From Gloeobacter kilaueensis JS1 (GTDB lineage Bacteria; Cyanobacteriota; Cyanobacteriia; Gloeobacterales; Gloeobacteraceae), in assembly GCF_000484535.1 (NCBI RefSeq), contig NC_022600.1, positions 2,418,001 through 2,482,000 of the forward strand: 64,000 bases of DNA. Direction: 5' to 3'. Each line of letters starts with the position of its first letter. Positions within the stretch are counted from its first letter, which is position 1. This document shows positions 49,083-57,409 of the stretch, in pieces. The notes beneath the pieces were generated by a model that was not told the DNA's origin, ran no database searches, and was given only the letters and a program-made list of their open reading frames with translations. The position numbers were made by a program, and so were the translations under genes.

Positions 49083-49922
49083 ATGAATCTGCTTACCAGC
49101 AATAACTCGCGGGGCGGCAAGCTGTTCAAGCTCACCGTCGATCCGACTCCGGCAACGACCCATCTCTCGTGGTCCAGTCCTGAGACCTACGACCCGAGTG
49201 CTACGACTTACAGCCTGCTGGTCTCTCTCGACCGCCTGCTCAACGAGATGACCTACATCAAGGCCAAGGGAGGCCGGATCATCGAGGTCGTCCCCGCCGA
49301 CGAAGCCTCGGTAAGCGAGCAGAACCGCCTGGATCTGACTGCCGTCGGTGCCGAGCCCCGCGCGGTCGAGCTGTGGTCCAGCGATTCGGTTACCGATCTG
49401 CAGACGATCATCGCCGCCACCTACAAGCAGATCTTTGGCAACACCTACGTCCTTGAGAGCGAACGGCTGACCCAGGCAGAATCGCTACTCACCAACCGCT
49501 CAATTAGCGTGCGCGAGTTCGTGCGTCTGCTCGCCAAGTCCGATCTCTATAAACAGCGGTTCTTTTATTGCACCTCGAACGACCGCTTCATCGAACTCAA
49601 TTTCAAGCACCTGCTGGGCCGTCCGCCCTACAACCAGGCCGAGATTGCCGAGCACCTCGATCGCTATCAAACCTCCGGCTACGACGCCGACATCGACTCG
49701 TACATCGATAGCGACGAGTACAGCCAGGCTTTTGGCGAGACGATCGTGCCCTACTGGCGCACCTTCAACTACCAGGTGGGCCAGTCCGGCGGTGCCTTTG
49801 GCCGTACCCTCAGACTGTATCGAGGAGAGGCGGGCAGCGACACCAACCTCAACCGCACCGGGCAATTGCGCAAGATCGAACCGAGGGAGCTGTTGGTCTC
49901 GGGCCGGAATCTAATCAGCTAG
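49083..49922 (+). CDS. Phycobilisome rod linker with N-terminal CpcD-like domain
   Basis: 279 residues. The central part (about 100-240) is a phycobilisome linker domain: IIAATYKQIFGNTYVLESERL, SISVREFVRLLAKSDLYKQRFF, ELNFKHLLGRPPYNQAEI and DADIDSYIDSDEYSQAFGE. The N-terminal part (about 12-75) reads as a CpcD-like domain (LFKLTV, then YSLLVSLDRLLNEMTYIKAKGGRIIEVVP). In the usual CpcC or CpeC rod linkers the CpcD domain is at the C-terminus; here the order is reversed and nothing follows the linker domain but a 30-residue tail. ATG follows ATCAGGAGAACCCACC, a strong ribosome site. Function: joins and tunes phycobiliprotein hexamers in the rod, position uncertain. Confidence 0.9.
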   Translation: MNLLTSNNSRGGKLFKLTVDPTPATTHLSWSSPETYDPSATTYSLLVSLDRLLNEMTYIKAKGGRIIEVVPADEASVSEQNRLDLTAVGAEPRAVELWSSDSVTDLQTIIAATYKQIFGNTYVLESERLTQAESLLTNRSISVREFVRLLAKSDLYKQRFFYCTSNDRFIELNFKHLLGRPPYNQAEIAEHLDRYQTSGYDADIDSYIDSDEYSQAFGETIVPYWRTFNYQVGQSGGAFGRTLRLYRGEAGSDTNLNRTGQLRKIEPRELLVSGRNLIS

Positions 49923-51182
49923 CACCTTGCGCCCGACAAAGACCTGCTCGCAGATCTGGGCGGCCCGCTCCACCCCACCGGAGCCTGCAATCTCCGCTTT
50001 GAGCCGCCCGGCGGCCTCGCGGTAGGCAGGCTCCTCGATTACCCTGACAATCAGCGAACGCAGGGCGTCCGGGTTCAACTGCGCCGGCCAGAGCACGCCG
50101 CCGGTACCCGTCCAGAGGATGCGGCGGGCGATGGCAGGCTGCTCGTGGACCTGGGGCAGTGCCACGACTGGCAGGCCGAGGGTAAGGGCGTCCAGCGTCG
50201 TGTTGAGGCCCGCGTGGGTGAGCACCGCCGTCGAGCGCTGGATCACTTCGAGCTGCGGAGCGTAGGCGACGGCGATCGGATCGCCGGGCAGGTCGGCCAC
50301 CGTGCGCTCGTCGAGCCCGCCGCCGTGGGCAATCACCAGCTGCACCCCAAGCCCGGCACAGGCCGCTGCGATCAGCTTGAAGATTTCGGGCCGTCGATTC
50401 TGGATCGTGCCCAGCGAAGCGTACAGCACCGGTTGGCCAGCGAGGCGCTCGAAGGGGAAGGCAGGCGAGCGGGAGCGCGACGCTCCCCTCAGGGGACCGG
50501 TGTAATGAAAGTGTCTGGGCAATTGCCGACGCGGAAAATCGAAGCCGCTCGGCTGCTGGCTGATCTGGGCAAAGGGCGAATCGGTGCCCCCCCAGCGCGT
50601 CCGCCGGGGAAGATGCCAGTGGGCGCGCTGCTGCTGCAGCGTCCGCCAGAGCTTGCGGGTCAGCCAGTCGAGGGTGGCATACCCGACCCGGTTGCGCACC
50701 CGGCCCCACAGATCGGGCCGGTAGTCCCAGGGCGACGGGGCAGGGGGAATGTCCAGCTCGCGGTTGAGGGCCAGGGCACAGCAGACCGTGACGAAGGGCA
50801 GGCCCAGATATTCGGCCACTGTGCTTCCGGCAAATACCGTCTGGTCGATAAGCAGAGCCTCGATGCCCAGGGCTTCGACGGCGGCGGGTATATCCCGAAA
50901 CAGGGCGCGGGCCTCGCGCTCGTAGTACTCGATGGTGTACTTGAGATTGGCCTGACCGTCGAGGGCACTCACCTTCGCAAGAATGCCCGCCCACGATCCC
51001 GGAGGGCACTCCGCCTCCAGCACAGGATAGTAATCAAAACCTTCTGCTTCTACCTGTTGCTGCCAGTCGCGCACCATCAAAAAGACGGGGCGGTGCCCCT
51101 GGGCTTGCAGGCGATGGGCAAGGGCGGCGATCGGATTAAAGTGTCCAGTCGCCGCCGGAAGAATCACACCGAAGATCCTCAT
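49911..51182 (-). CDS. CrtX/MGT-like UDP-glycosyltransferase
   Basis: GT-B fold glycosyltransferase, 423 residues from ATG 51182. The acceptor half begins MRIFGVILPAATGHFNPIAALAHRL; the donor half has LYASLGTIQNRR, then THAGLNTTLDALTLGLPVVALPQVHEQPAIARRI, the UGT-type nucleotide-sugar motif. It resembles zeaxanthin glucosyltransferase CrtX and macrolide glycosyltransferases; a carotenoid or other lipid acceptor is plausible, not proven. It overlaps the upstream Coq4-like gene by 4 bases and the linker gene by 12 bases at the 3' end. Confidence 0.87.
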   Translation of the reverse strand: MRIFGVILPAATGHFNPIAALAHRLQAQGHRPVFLMVRDWQQQVEAEGFDYYPVLEAECPPGSWAGILAKVSALDGQANLKYTIEYYEREARALFRDIPAAVEALGIEALLIDQTVFAGSTVAEYLGLPFVTVCCALALNRELDIPPAPSPWDYRPDLWGRVRNRVGYATLDWLTRKLWRTLQQQRAHWHLPRRTRWGGTDSPFAQISQQPSGFDFPRRQLPRHFHYTGPLRGASRSRSPAFPFERLAGQPVLYASLGTIQNRRPEIFKLIAAACAGLGVQLVIAHGGGLDERTVADLPGDPIAVAYAPQLEVIQRSTAVLTHAGLNTTLDALTLGLPVVALPQVHEQPAIARRILWTGTGGVLWPAQLNPDALRSLIVRVIEEPAYREAAGRLKAEIAGSGGVERAAQICEQVFVGRKVLAD

Positions 51183-51889
51183 GGCAGGTAGCGGCCCACC
51201 AGCTCGACATCGATGTCCAGCTCGGCCCGCCACTGGGTCAGGGATTTCTCCCAGTGCTCCTCCCACTTTTGAGCAAGGAGCGGTTTCGCTCGCGCTCCCA
51301 GCCGATAGCCGACGGCAATCCGGTCGAGCAACTGTTCCAGTTCGTCGGGAGCGGTAAAGAGCACCTTCAGCATCCCCCCAGCCAGCAGCACCACCGGCAG
51401 GGGCAGGCGGGTCTGGGCCAGACAGAACGCCTGCAGCCCCAATTCGCCGCTGACGTCGCTACCCAGGGCGGTAATCAGGTGCCAGATGTCGTGGGTCTGG
51501 CGCAAGCGGGTGAGCAGGTACGCGGTGTCGTCGGTGATCGGCAAGGCGCGGTAATAGTTCGGGTCAAAACCCGTCTGGTCCATGTAGGCGGCAAAGGACT
51601 GGCCGAGCGAACCGGCGGGCAGGCGGGCCAGGGCCGCCAGATCCGGCGGCGGTGCCAGATAGCGCTCGGCGATCAAAGCTTCCATCCCCGGCTGGCGCTC
51701 GATAAAGGCGACTGCTTTTTTGGTCGCCTCCAGACGAATCAGGCCGTCTTCGATGTCGGGGGTCGCATCCGCCCGGCTCGGATCGAGGGCCAGGGTGAGT
51801 GCTCCGCGCAGCGTCGTCAGAAATTCAAGGCGCAAACCGCGTAGAGCGAACACCGGCACTCCTCCAGGGGGACGAGCGGATTGTAGCAT
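51179..51889 (-). CDS. Coq4 family protein
   Basis: 236 residues, homologous to eukaryotic COQ4, which acts in ubiquinone synthesis. The family's metal-binding motif is present as HDIWHLITALGSDVSGE (HDxxH followed by Glu), preceded by DDTAYLLTRLRQTHD. LAQTRLPLPVVLLAGGML and the C-terminal RLGARAKPLLAQKWEEHWEK also fit. Cyanobacteria make plastoquinone and not ubiquinone, so the substrate here is unknown. Translationally coupled (4-base overlap) to the CrtX-like glycosyltransferase, which suggests a joint job on an isoprenoid. Confidence 0.88.
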   Translation of the reverse strand: MLQSARPPGGVPVFALRGLRLEFLTTLRGALTLALDPSRADATPDIEDGLIRLEATKKAVAFIERQPGMEALIAERYLAPPPDLAALARLPAGSLGQSFAAYMDQTGFDPNYYRALPITDDTAYLLTRLRQTHDIWHLITALGSDVSGELGLQAFCLAQTRLPLPVVLLAGGMLKVLFTAPDELEQLLDRIAVGYRLGARAKPLLAQKWEEHWEKSLTQWRAELDIDVELVGRYLP

Positions 51890-51895
51890 CGCGCC

Positions 51896-53107
51896 TCAGG
51901 GGTCGAGTTTGAAGATCGTCCCGCTGCCATTTCTGCCACCGGTAGCTGTGGTGCCAAACAAACTGCCCCCCCGGCCAAGCGCCAGCCTGCCGTTGGGATT
52001 CGCCCCGTCGCTGCCGTTGAACGAGTAGAGCGTGCTGAAGGTGCCGTCTGCGGCAATTTTGAAGATGGTGCCCTGGCCAAAACTGCCGCCGCCGATGGTC
52101 GTACCGTACAGGTTGCCTTTTTTGTCGCGCACCAGAGCGGCAAACGGCGCGGAGCCATCGCTGCCGCCAAAGGCGTGCAGCACAGTAAAAGTACCGTCTG
52201 GAGCCAGCTTGAAGACAGTGCCCTGGCCAAAAAGACCACCTTCTGTAGTCGTGCCAAAAAGGTTACCGTCTTTGTCGCGCACCAGAGCGGCAAACGGGGC
52301 GGAGCCGTCGTTGCCGCTCAGCACGTGCAGAACGGTCACTGCCCCCCCGGCACTCATCCGGTAGATCGTACCCTGGCCGGTGGGTCCACTGGCCGTCGTG
52401 CCATAAAAGACGCCGGTCCTGCGATCGACGATCAAACCCCCAAAAGGATTGCTGCCCTCGCCGGCAAAAGCGTGCAGGACAGTCAAAGGACCGTCGGGAA
52501 GAAGCTGGAAGACGCTGCCACCAGAGAAATTGGCCCCCGTAGAAGCGGTGCCATAGAGGATGCCGCTCTTTTTATCGAGGAGCAGGCCAGCGTAGGGGTT
52601 GCTGCCATCGGCGGTGCTGAACGAATGAAGGACGTCGAAGCTACCGTCGTCAGCCAGCTTAAAAACAGTACCGAACCCAGACGCACCGCCCAACTCGGTC
52701 GTGCCGAACAGATTGCCCGATCGATCAAGGACCAGGTCGCCGGTGGGGAAAGCGCCGTTCGCAAGGTCGAAACTGTGCAGGACCGCGAAGCTGCCATCGG
52801 GGTCCAGCCGGAAGAGCGTGCCGAAATTGCTGTCTCCACCGCCGTTGGTCGTGCCGTAAAGAGCGCCTTTTTTGTCGAGCGTTACGCCCGAAACAGGATT
52901 AGCACCGTCGCTGCCGCTGAACGAATGCAGCGTTGTCAACGTCTGGGCCTGCAACGATAAAGCTCCACTGAGCACCAGAGCGAGAGCCACCACCCCATAG
53001 CGGAGGGATGACAGCAGCAAGTCACAGCAGGCTTTGCTCAGCGGGCGACGAAGGTGCCCTGCAGGAACTACCAGGGATGAAGGTGAACTCGATAAGAACA
53101 AATTCAT
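51896..53107 (-). CDS. GloVer-repeat (Gloeo/Verruco, TIGR03803) secreted protein
   Basis: 403 residues. N-terminal export signal (hydrophobic VVALALVLSGALSL around residues 34-52), then seven repeats of about 50 residues, each of the form TVLHSFxGxDG...P...L..DKxGxLYGTTxxGGxxxxGTxFKLxPDG. Seven repeats suggest a seven-bladed propeller. Such proteins are known chiefly from Gloeobacter and Verrucomicrobia and have no assigned function. ATG 53107 follows AGGAGAATTTTG, a strong ribosome site; a TTG one codon earlier is in frame. Confidence 0.9.
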   Translation of the reverse strand: MNLFLSSSPSSLVVPAGHLRRPLSKACCDLLLSSLRYGVVALALVLSGALSLQAQTLTTLHSFSGSDGANPVSGVTLDKKGALYGTTNGGGDSNFGTLFRLDPDGSFAVLHSFDLANGAFPTGDLVLDRSGNLFGTTELGGASGFGTVFKLADDGSFDVLHSFSTADGSNPYAGLLLDKKSGILYGTASTGANFSGGSVFQLLPDGPLTVLHAFAGEGSNPFGGLIVDRRTGVFYGTTASGPTGQGTIYRMSAGGAVTVLHVLSGNDGSAPFAALVRDKDGNLFGTTTEGGLFGQGTVFKLAPDGTFTVLHAFGGSDGSAPFAALVRDKKGNLYGTTIGGGSFGQGTIFKIAADGTFSTLYSFNGSDGANPNGRLALGRGGSLFGTTATGGRNGSGTIFKLDP

Positions 53108-53245
53108 CAAAATTCTCCTGATTGGGGGAGTAAAGGCGCACTAATAATAGCAGGAGGATTTCTCTTGGTTATCTTCCGTTAGGTTAATGTTCCAAGTATG
53201 AGAGACACGAAAGAGCGATAGATAAAATCCACAGTCCTGTAAAGC

Positions 53246-53261
53246 CCGTTTGTTCAAACGG
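53246..53261. promoter_or_regulatory. 16-bp palindrome CCGTTTG-TT-CAAACGG
   Basis: A perfect 7-bp inverted repeat with a 2-base centre in the 265-base divergent region between the GloVer gene and the aldo/keto reductase. It could be an operator for either gene. No T-run follows, so it is not a terminator. Confidence 0.35.
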
Positions 53262-53372
53262 ATACTTAAGGATTGTGTTTGCTCTGGCAGGGGCACACAT
53301 TGGTGTTCTGCCAGCAGGCGCATCCTGGCGCTTTCGTCCGGGCGTAGAGTGTGAAAAGCATGGAGAACCTGT

Positions 53373-54206
53373 ATGCAGACTGTTGCCCTTCCCACTGGTG
53401 CAACCGTACCGGCCCTCGGTCAGGGTACCTGGCGGATGGGCGAAGACCCGCGCCGCTTTCGCGCCGAAGCTGCAGCGCTGCGGCTCGGCCTCGATTTGGG
53501 GATGACGCTCATCGACACCGCCGAGATGTACGGCGAAGGGGGCGCAGAGCAGGTGGTAGCCGAAGCGATCGGCGGGCGGCGGGACGAGGTGTTTCTGGTG
53601 AGCAAGGTCTATCCCCACAACGCCACCCACAAAGGAGCAGTCGCCGCCTGCGAGCGCAGCCTCAAGCGCCTGCGCACCGACCGGCTCGACCTCTACTTGC
53701 TGCACTGGCGCGGCGGGGTGCCCCTCGCTGAAACACTCGCGGCCTTCGAGCAACTGCTGGCCGGTGGCAAGATTCGCCACTGGGGGGTGAGCAACTTCGA
53801 CGTGGGCGATCTGGAGGAGTTGACGGCCCTGGCGGGTGGGCAGGCAGTGGCGACCAATCAGGTGCTCTACAACCTTTCGCGGCGCAGCGTCGAGTGGCAG
53901 TTGCTTCCCTGGAGCCGGGCGCGCCATTTACCCTTGATGGCCTACTCGCCCGTCGAGCAGGGCCGTCTCTTGGGCCAGTCCGCTCTCCAGGCCATCGCCC
54001 ATCGCCACCGGGCCACTCCCGCCCAGATAGCGCTTGCCTGGCTGCTCAGACAAAAGGACGTCGTCGTTATTCCAAAAGCGGGCAATAGCGAGCACCTGCG
54101 CCAGAATCGCGCCGCCCTCGATCTGGTGCTGACAGAAGCGGATCTGGCCGAACTGGACCGGGCCTTTCCGCCTCCCCGTGGACCGCGAGCGCTGGAGATG
54201 CTCTAA
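53373..54206 (+). CDS. Aldo/keto reductase
   Basis: NADPH-dependent carbonyl reductase with a TIM-barrel fold, 277 residues. The catalytic tetrad is visible: Asp and Tyr in [14 protein letters not shown], Lys in VFLVSKVYP, His in [17 protein letters not shown] and [15 protein letters not shown] (cofactor phosphate binding) complete the family picture. It is of the YeaE/AKR5-like size class; the substrate cannot be told. ATG follows CATGGAGAACCTGT. The 3' end overlaps a small convergent gene by 4 bases. Confidence 0.93.
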   Translation: MQTVALPTGATVPALGQGTWRMGEDPRRFRAEAAALRLGLDLGMTLIDTAEMYGEGGAEQVVAEAIGGRRDEVFLVSKVYPHNATHKGAVAACERSLKRLRTDRLDLYLLHWRGGVPLAETLAAFEQLLAGGKIRHWGVSNFDVGDLEELTALAGGQAVATNQVLYNLSRRSVEWQLLPWSRARHLPLMAYSPVEQGRLLGQSALQAIAHRHRATPAQIALAWLLRQKDVVVIPKAGNSEHLRQNRAALDLVLTEADLAELDRAFPPPRGPRALEML

Positions 54207-54460
54207 TCCACCCGGCCCATAAAGTCGGGGCAGTCTACTGCTTGATCGGTGAGGGCGGCTTTGGGGTTGACCGGGCACTTGAGCACCATTTCGCCGCTAA
54301 AGTAACGGCAGCGGGTACAGGGAATCGCGTGATGGTGCCGGATCTGCCGCCAGTTGCGGCGCGTGCTGCGAGCCAGGCTAAAACTCAGATAGCCGATCCC
54401 AAGCCAGAGCAGGACGAACAAAATAAACTGCAGCGGGATCCCCAAAAAATGGATCATCAT
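54203..54460 (-). CDS. Small membrane protein with four cysteines
   Basis: 85 residues. A membrane segment (about residues 5-24, [20 protein letters not shown]) is followed by a basic stretch and a cysteine-bearing domain, [19 protein letters not shown] and VDCPDF. The four cysteines could hold zinc or an iron-sulfur cluster. Similar small proteins seem common in cyanobacteria, function unknown. The start is one of two adjacent ATG codons (54460 or 54457). Confidence 0.7.
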   Translation of the reverse strand: MMIHFLGIPLQFILFVLLWLGIGYLSFSLARSTRRNWRQIRHHHAIPCTRCRYFSGEMVLKCPVNPKAALTDQAVDCPDFMGRVD

Positions 54461-54511
54461 AGCCAGGGACGGGATGAAGTGCAGAGCCAATTTGCCACTG
54501 CCGGGGACCGA

Positions 54512-54832
54512 TTGGCAACTACCGATGAGCCTATTGCCCAGGTTACGGTCTACCTCGTGCGCTGCCGCAATGGAGCCCTCTACTGCGGCCAGACAAGCGA
54601 CCTGGCCCGGCGGCTGGAGCTGCACGCGAGCGGTAAAGGAGCGCGTTTCGTGCGCATGGCTGGTTTTGCTTCTCTGGCCGCTGCCTGGCCGGTAGAAGAT
54701 CGCAGCGCTGCTCTGCGCCTCGAAGCGGCGGTTAAGCGCCTGGGCAAGGCCACCAAAGAAGCGCTAGTGATCGATCCTGGAGCCACCGTTCTGCTGGCAG
54801 CAAAGTTAGGCATCCGGCTGGTAAACAACTAG
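54512..54832 (+). CDS. GIY-YIG nuclease superfamily protein
   Basis: About 107 residues. The GIY-YIG fold is evident: VYLVRCRNGALYCGQTSDLARRLELHASGKGARFVR, in which VYLV and LYCG replace GIY and YIG, followed by the conserved Arg; a downstream Glu lies in RLEAAVKRLG. This matches the YhbQ/UPF0213 group of stand-alone domains, with possible DNA repair roles. The start is uncertain: the frame is open to 54242, but that part is antisense to the small membrane protein gene, so I suggest TTG 54512. It ends 57 bases from the convergent CRISPR regulator gene. Confidence 0.7.
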   Translation: MATTDEPIAQVTVYLVRCRNGALYCGQTSDLARRLELHASGKGARFVRMAGFASLAAAWPVEDRSAALRLEAAVKRLGKATKEALVIDPGATVLLAAKLGIRLVNN

Positions 54833-54889
54833 AGCTTGCGTCTGGCTCATCAGCCTGCGCGCACCGTAATGGGCGAAGGGCGGTGACAG

Positions 54890-56278
54890 CTAAAGGTCTG
54901 CGTAGTGATGCAACTCCAGGCGCACTTCTTCGGCCATCTGTCGGCGTAGGGCCAGAGGTGCCAGAACTTCGCCGTGGGGCCGCCATTCGCGCAGGCGCAG
55001 GGTGAGATTGGTGTCGCCCAGGCGAACGAGGGCCTTGTAGTAAGCGTCACTGGTAGGGCGGCGGGCTACCAGGGCAAGCATCGGTTGCTGTTCTCGGGAG
55101 TCGGAATAGTGGCGGCGGATGAGCGACGGCAACTGGGCGTAGGGGATGGGGCCAAAGGTGGGGTGGCGGTGGGTATTGGCCAGCCAGCGGGCGGCATAAT
55201 CGGCGGGAAAGCGCAGCAGAAGCAGGGCGGCGGGCAGGTAGAAGTTGAAGCCCCAGGCTTCGTTCAGCGCCTTGCGGACGTAAGCCGGAGTGGGTAAGTT
55301 TCCGTCTTGCCTGCAGGAGTGCAGAGCAACCGGAACCTGCGGATCGGCCCAGTCTAAGGGTTTCAGAGTCGTGGAGGCAATTCGGTCCAGGCGATAGTTG
55401 TGCCAGCCGATGTGGCCCTCGGGCCCCAGCCCGTAGGCACTCAGGTACTTGGCGCGGCGGACGTAGTGCAGGCAGACCGGATAGACGCAGATCTGCACTT
55501 TCCGGTCGGTGGACAGGGTGTAGGCGAAAGTGACAGGGCGTAGGTCGCCCGCCTCCCACCAGCCGCGCAGTTGTTCCTGATAGTCATCGACGCGCTCAGC
55601 GTCTTCCTCCGAAAGAATGTAATCGAACTCGACAAAGATGCGCCGGTCGGTGTCGTCGTCGCCCTGCCACTCGTTGACGAGGGCATACAGTTGAGGGTAG
55701 GCAAATTGAACGGTCTGGAGAGCCTGGGCGACGCTGCGGCGATAGACAGCAGGAACGGCGGACTGCTCCTCGGGCAGGAGTCGGGGGAACTCCTCCACAA
55801 GGCGGCGGCGGTACAACCCACTGGCTCCGTCCCGCTGCAACCAGCCCAGACGGCAAAGGTGTTGCAGGTCGTCGCGGAGCGAGCGGGCAACGATGGCGAA
55901 TGGACGCTTCTTCAGGTACCGCCGAAGCAACTCCGGAGCTAGACCTGTGCGCCGGGACACCTCCAGGCACCAGGTTTCGACAGGTAGATCGGCATCGAAG
56001 CGGTGCAGCAGGGCTTCGAGAGAAAGAGTACAGAGGCAGCCAGGACAGCTAGTGCCATCGGAGGTGCGCCGCTCACCCCAGTCGTGGCCGGGAGCGTATA
56101 AGCACTTCATCAACCGGGGGGCGTTGAAGAGGTTGCCCGGTGCGCTCCCGTGGTTCCCGTCACCGTAGAGCAAGCGCAAAATCCACCACAGGCGCACCGC
56201 CCGCAGCATTCTGCCTGCCAGCTGTCCCCCGGCTAGGGCGTCCAGTACCGCTGCGTCCGGGGCGTACTCGAAGAACAT
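54890..56278 (-). CDS. TIGR03985 family CRISPR-associated WYL regulator
   Basis: 462 residues. Its overall sequence and context match the TIGR03985 family, which accompanies cyanobacterial type III loci. An N-terminal region with a cysteine cluster (SCPGCLCTL near residue 80) and helical DNA-binding-like segments (about 90-170, including LCRLGWLQRDGASGLYRRR, winged-helix style) is followed by a WYL-type ligand-binding part (about 255-330: LRPVTFAYTLSTDRKVQICVYPVCLHYVRRAKYLSAYG). It is divergent from csx3 across 75 bases that contain a perfect inverted repeat. I infer that it represses or activates the locus in response to a ligand. Confidence 0.8.
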   Translation of the reverse strand: MFFEYAPDAAVLDALAGGQLAGRMLRAVRLWWILRLLYGDGNHGSAPGNLFNAPRLMKCLYAPGHDWGERRTSDGTSCPGCLCTLSLEALLHRFDADLPVETWCLEVSRRTGLAPELLRRYLKKRPFAIVARSLRDDLQHLCRLGWLQRDGASGLYRRRLVEEFPRLLPEEQSAVPAVYRRSVAQALQTVQFAYPQLYALVNEWQGDDDTDRRIFVEFDYILSEEDAERVDDYQEQLRGWWEAGDLRPVTFAYTLSTDRKVQICVYPVCLHYVRRAKYLSAYGLGPEGHIGWHNYRLDRIASTTLKPLDWADPQVPVALHSCRQDGNLPTPAYVRKALNEAWGFNFYLPAALLLLRFPADYAARWLANTHRHPTFGPIPYAQLPSLIRRHYSDSREQQPMLALVARRPTSDAYYKALVRLGDTNLTLRLREWRPHGEVLAPLALRRQMAEEVRLELHHYADL

Positions 56279-56321
56279 CTAGACCTCTTCTATTGCATCG
56301 AGTGGAAATGGACTCCCGCCG

Positions 56322-56342
56322 TTGGAAGACCCCCTCTTCCAA
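56322..56342. promoter_or_regulatory. Inverted repeat TTGGAAGA-N5-TCTTCCAA, candidate operator of the CRISPR locus
   Basis: A perfect 8-bp inverted repeat with a 5-base spacer, located in the divergent gap between the WYL regulator and csx3, 11 bases before the csx3 start. Size and place suit binding by a dimeric WYL protein. As RNA it would form a hairpin just ahead of the csx3 ribosome binding site (GGGGAGGAAG), so translation control is an alternative. Confidence 0.6.
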
Positions 56343-56353
56343 TGGGGAGGAAG

Positions 56354-57316
56354 ATGTTCCTGTCCCCCCAAGCCAAAACCATGGACCTCCAGGCCGCCAC
56401 CTTCGATCTCAGTGTCCCGCGCCACTGGCATGGATTACACCTGCAGGTGCTGGAGATCCGTCTGCTGCGTCCCGACCGGCGACTCGAACCGGAGGATCTG
56501 CCCCGCCTGCTTCTGCCCGAGCCAGTCCACGGCGTCGGGCTCGTCATCAGCGGCAGGGGACCGCTCTGGTTGTACGGCCACCTCGTCCACCGCTACCACA
56601 GTGCCGCCTGGATCGCTATCTACGATCCGCGCCTCGGGGCAGTGGTGGTCGAGAGCCACGTTCCGGGGGCATACCTCGGCCAGGTACTCCCCTTCGAGGC
56701 GATGCCCCCGAACATCCCCCGACCGCACCCGCCGGTTCTCGCCCCGGCAGTGCTGGTGGTGGGACCGCCCGATAGCGGCAAGAGCGTCCTGGCTCACGCG
56801 CTTTTCCAGGTGCTGCTGACCGAATGCCCGGAGGTCTTTTTGCAGCGGGCCAACTGGGACGGCGAGGGTAACTATCTGCTGGAACTGGGGCCGGAAACCA
56901 CCCCAATCAGAACCAATGCCTTCGCCGCCGCCAATAAAGGAACGATGAGCGCTGGCTTCTTCGGTTACCACGCCGAGGCGATCCTGCACCTGCGCCGCCA
57001 GAAGGCTCTGGTGATCGTGGATGTGGGCGGTATGGTCCAGCCTGAGAAGCAGCCCCTCCTCGAAGCCTGCAGCCACTATCTCATCGTCAGTTCCCGCCCC
57101 GAAGCGGTCGAAGCCTGGCACACCTTCTGCCGCGACCGGGGCAACCTCGTTCCCGTAGCCGTCGTCCACAGCACCCTCAACCCCAGCGAGATCATCCATC
57201 AGCGCACCCCCTTCCTCGAACTTACCTGCGGTCCCCTCCGGCGCGGTACCCCCGTCCCTATCCCCGCTATGCTGCTGGACCGCCTGCGCTCCCTGCTGTT
57301 TCCTTCTCACTCATGA
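56354..57316 (+). CDS. csx3: Csx3 (Crn3-type ring nuclease) fused to a P-loop ATPase domain
   Basis: 320 residues. The N-terminal Csx3 domain (about 11-112) has LEPEDLP, GVGLVISGRGPLWLYGHLVHRYH and WIAIYDPRLGAVVV, the conserved His/Asp-rich core. Csx3 proteins degrade the cyclic tetra-adenylate messenger made by type III Cas10. The C-terminal domain (about 132-320) is a P-loop NTPase with Walker A GPPDSGKS at 137-144 and a Walker B-like ALVIVDVGG near 218-226. Such Csx3-ATPase fusions occur in cyanobacterial type III loci; the role of the ATPase is not known. ATG 56354 follows GGGGAGGA directly; another ATG lies 12 bases upstream. It is the first gene of the effector operon. Confidence 0.88.
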   Translation: MFLSPQAKTMDLQAATFDLSVPRHWHGLHLQVLEIRLLRPDRRLEPEDLPRLLLPEPVHGVGLVISGRGPLWLYGHLVHRYHSAAWIAIYDPRLGAVVVESHVPGAYLGQVLPFEAMPPNIPRPHPPVLAPAVLVVGPPDSGKSVLAHALFQVLLTECPEVFLQRANWDGEGNYLLELGPETTPIRTNAFAAANKGTMSAGFFGYHAEAILHLRRQKALVIVDVGGMVQPEKQPLLEACSHYLIVSSRPEAVEAWHTFCRDRGNLVPVAVVHSTLNPSEIIHQRTPFLELTCGPLRRGTPVPIPAMLLDRLRSLLFPSHS

Positions 57317-57409
57317 GTTTGTGTAACGAATGGTCAAATCCCATCACCCGATGACTGGACTCGGTTAACCTATCCTGCGGACCAATCGATACTGCAACCA
57401 ATTCTCCCC

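Noticed and set aside
54833-57409. A CRISPR repeat-spacer array near the cas genes
   Set aside because: I read the gaps around the locus (54833-54889, 56279-56353, 57317-57409) and found no regularly spaced repeats. An array, if any, lies outside the window.
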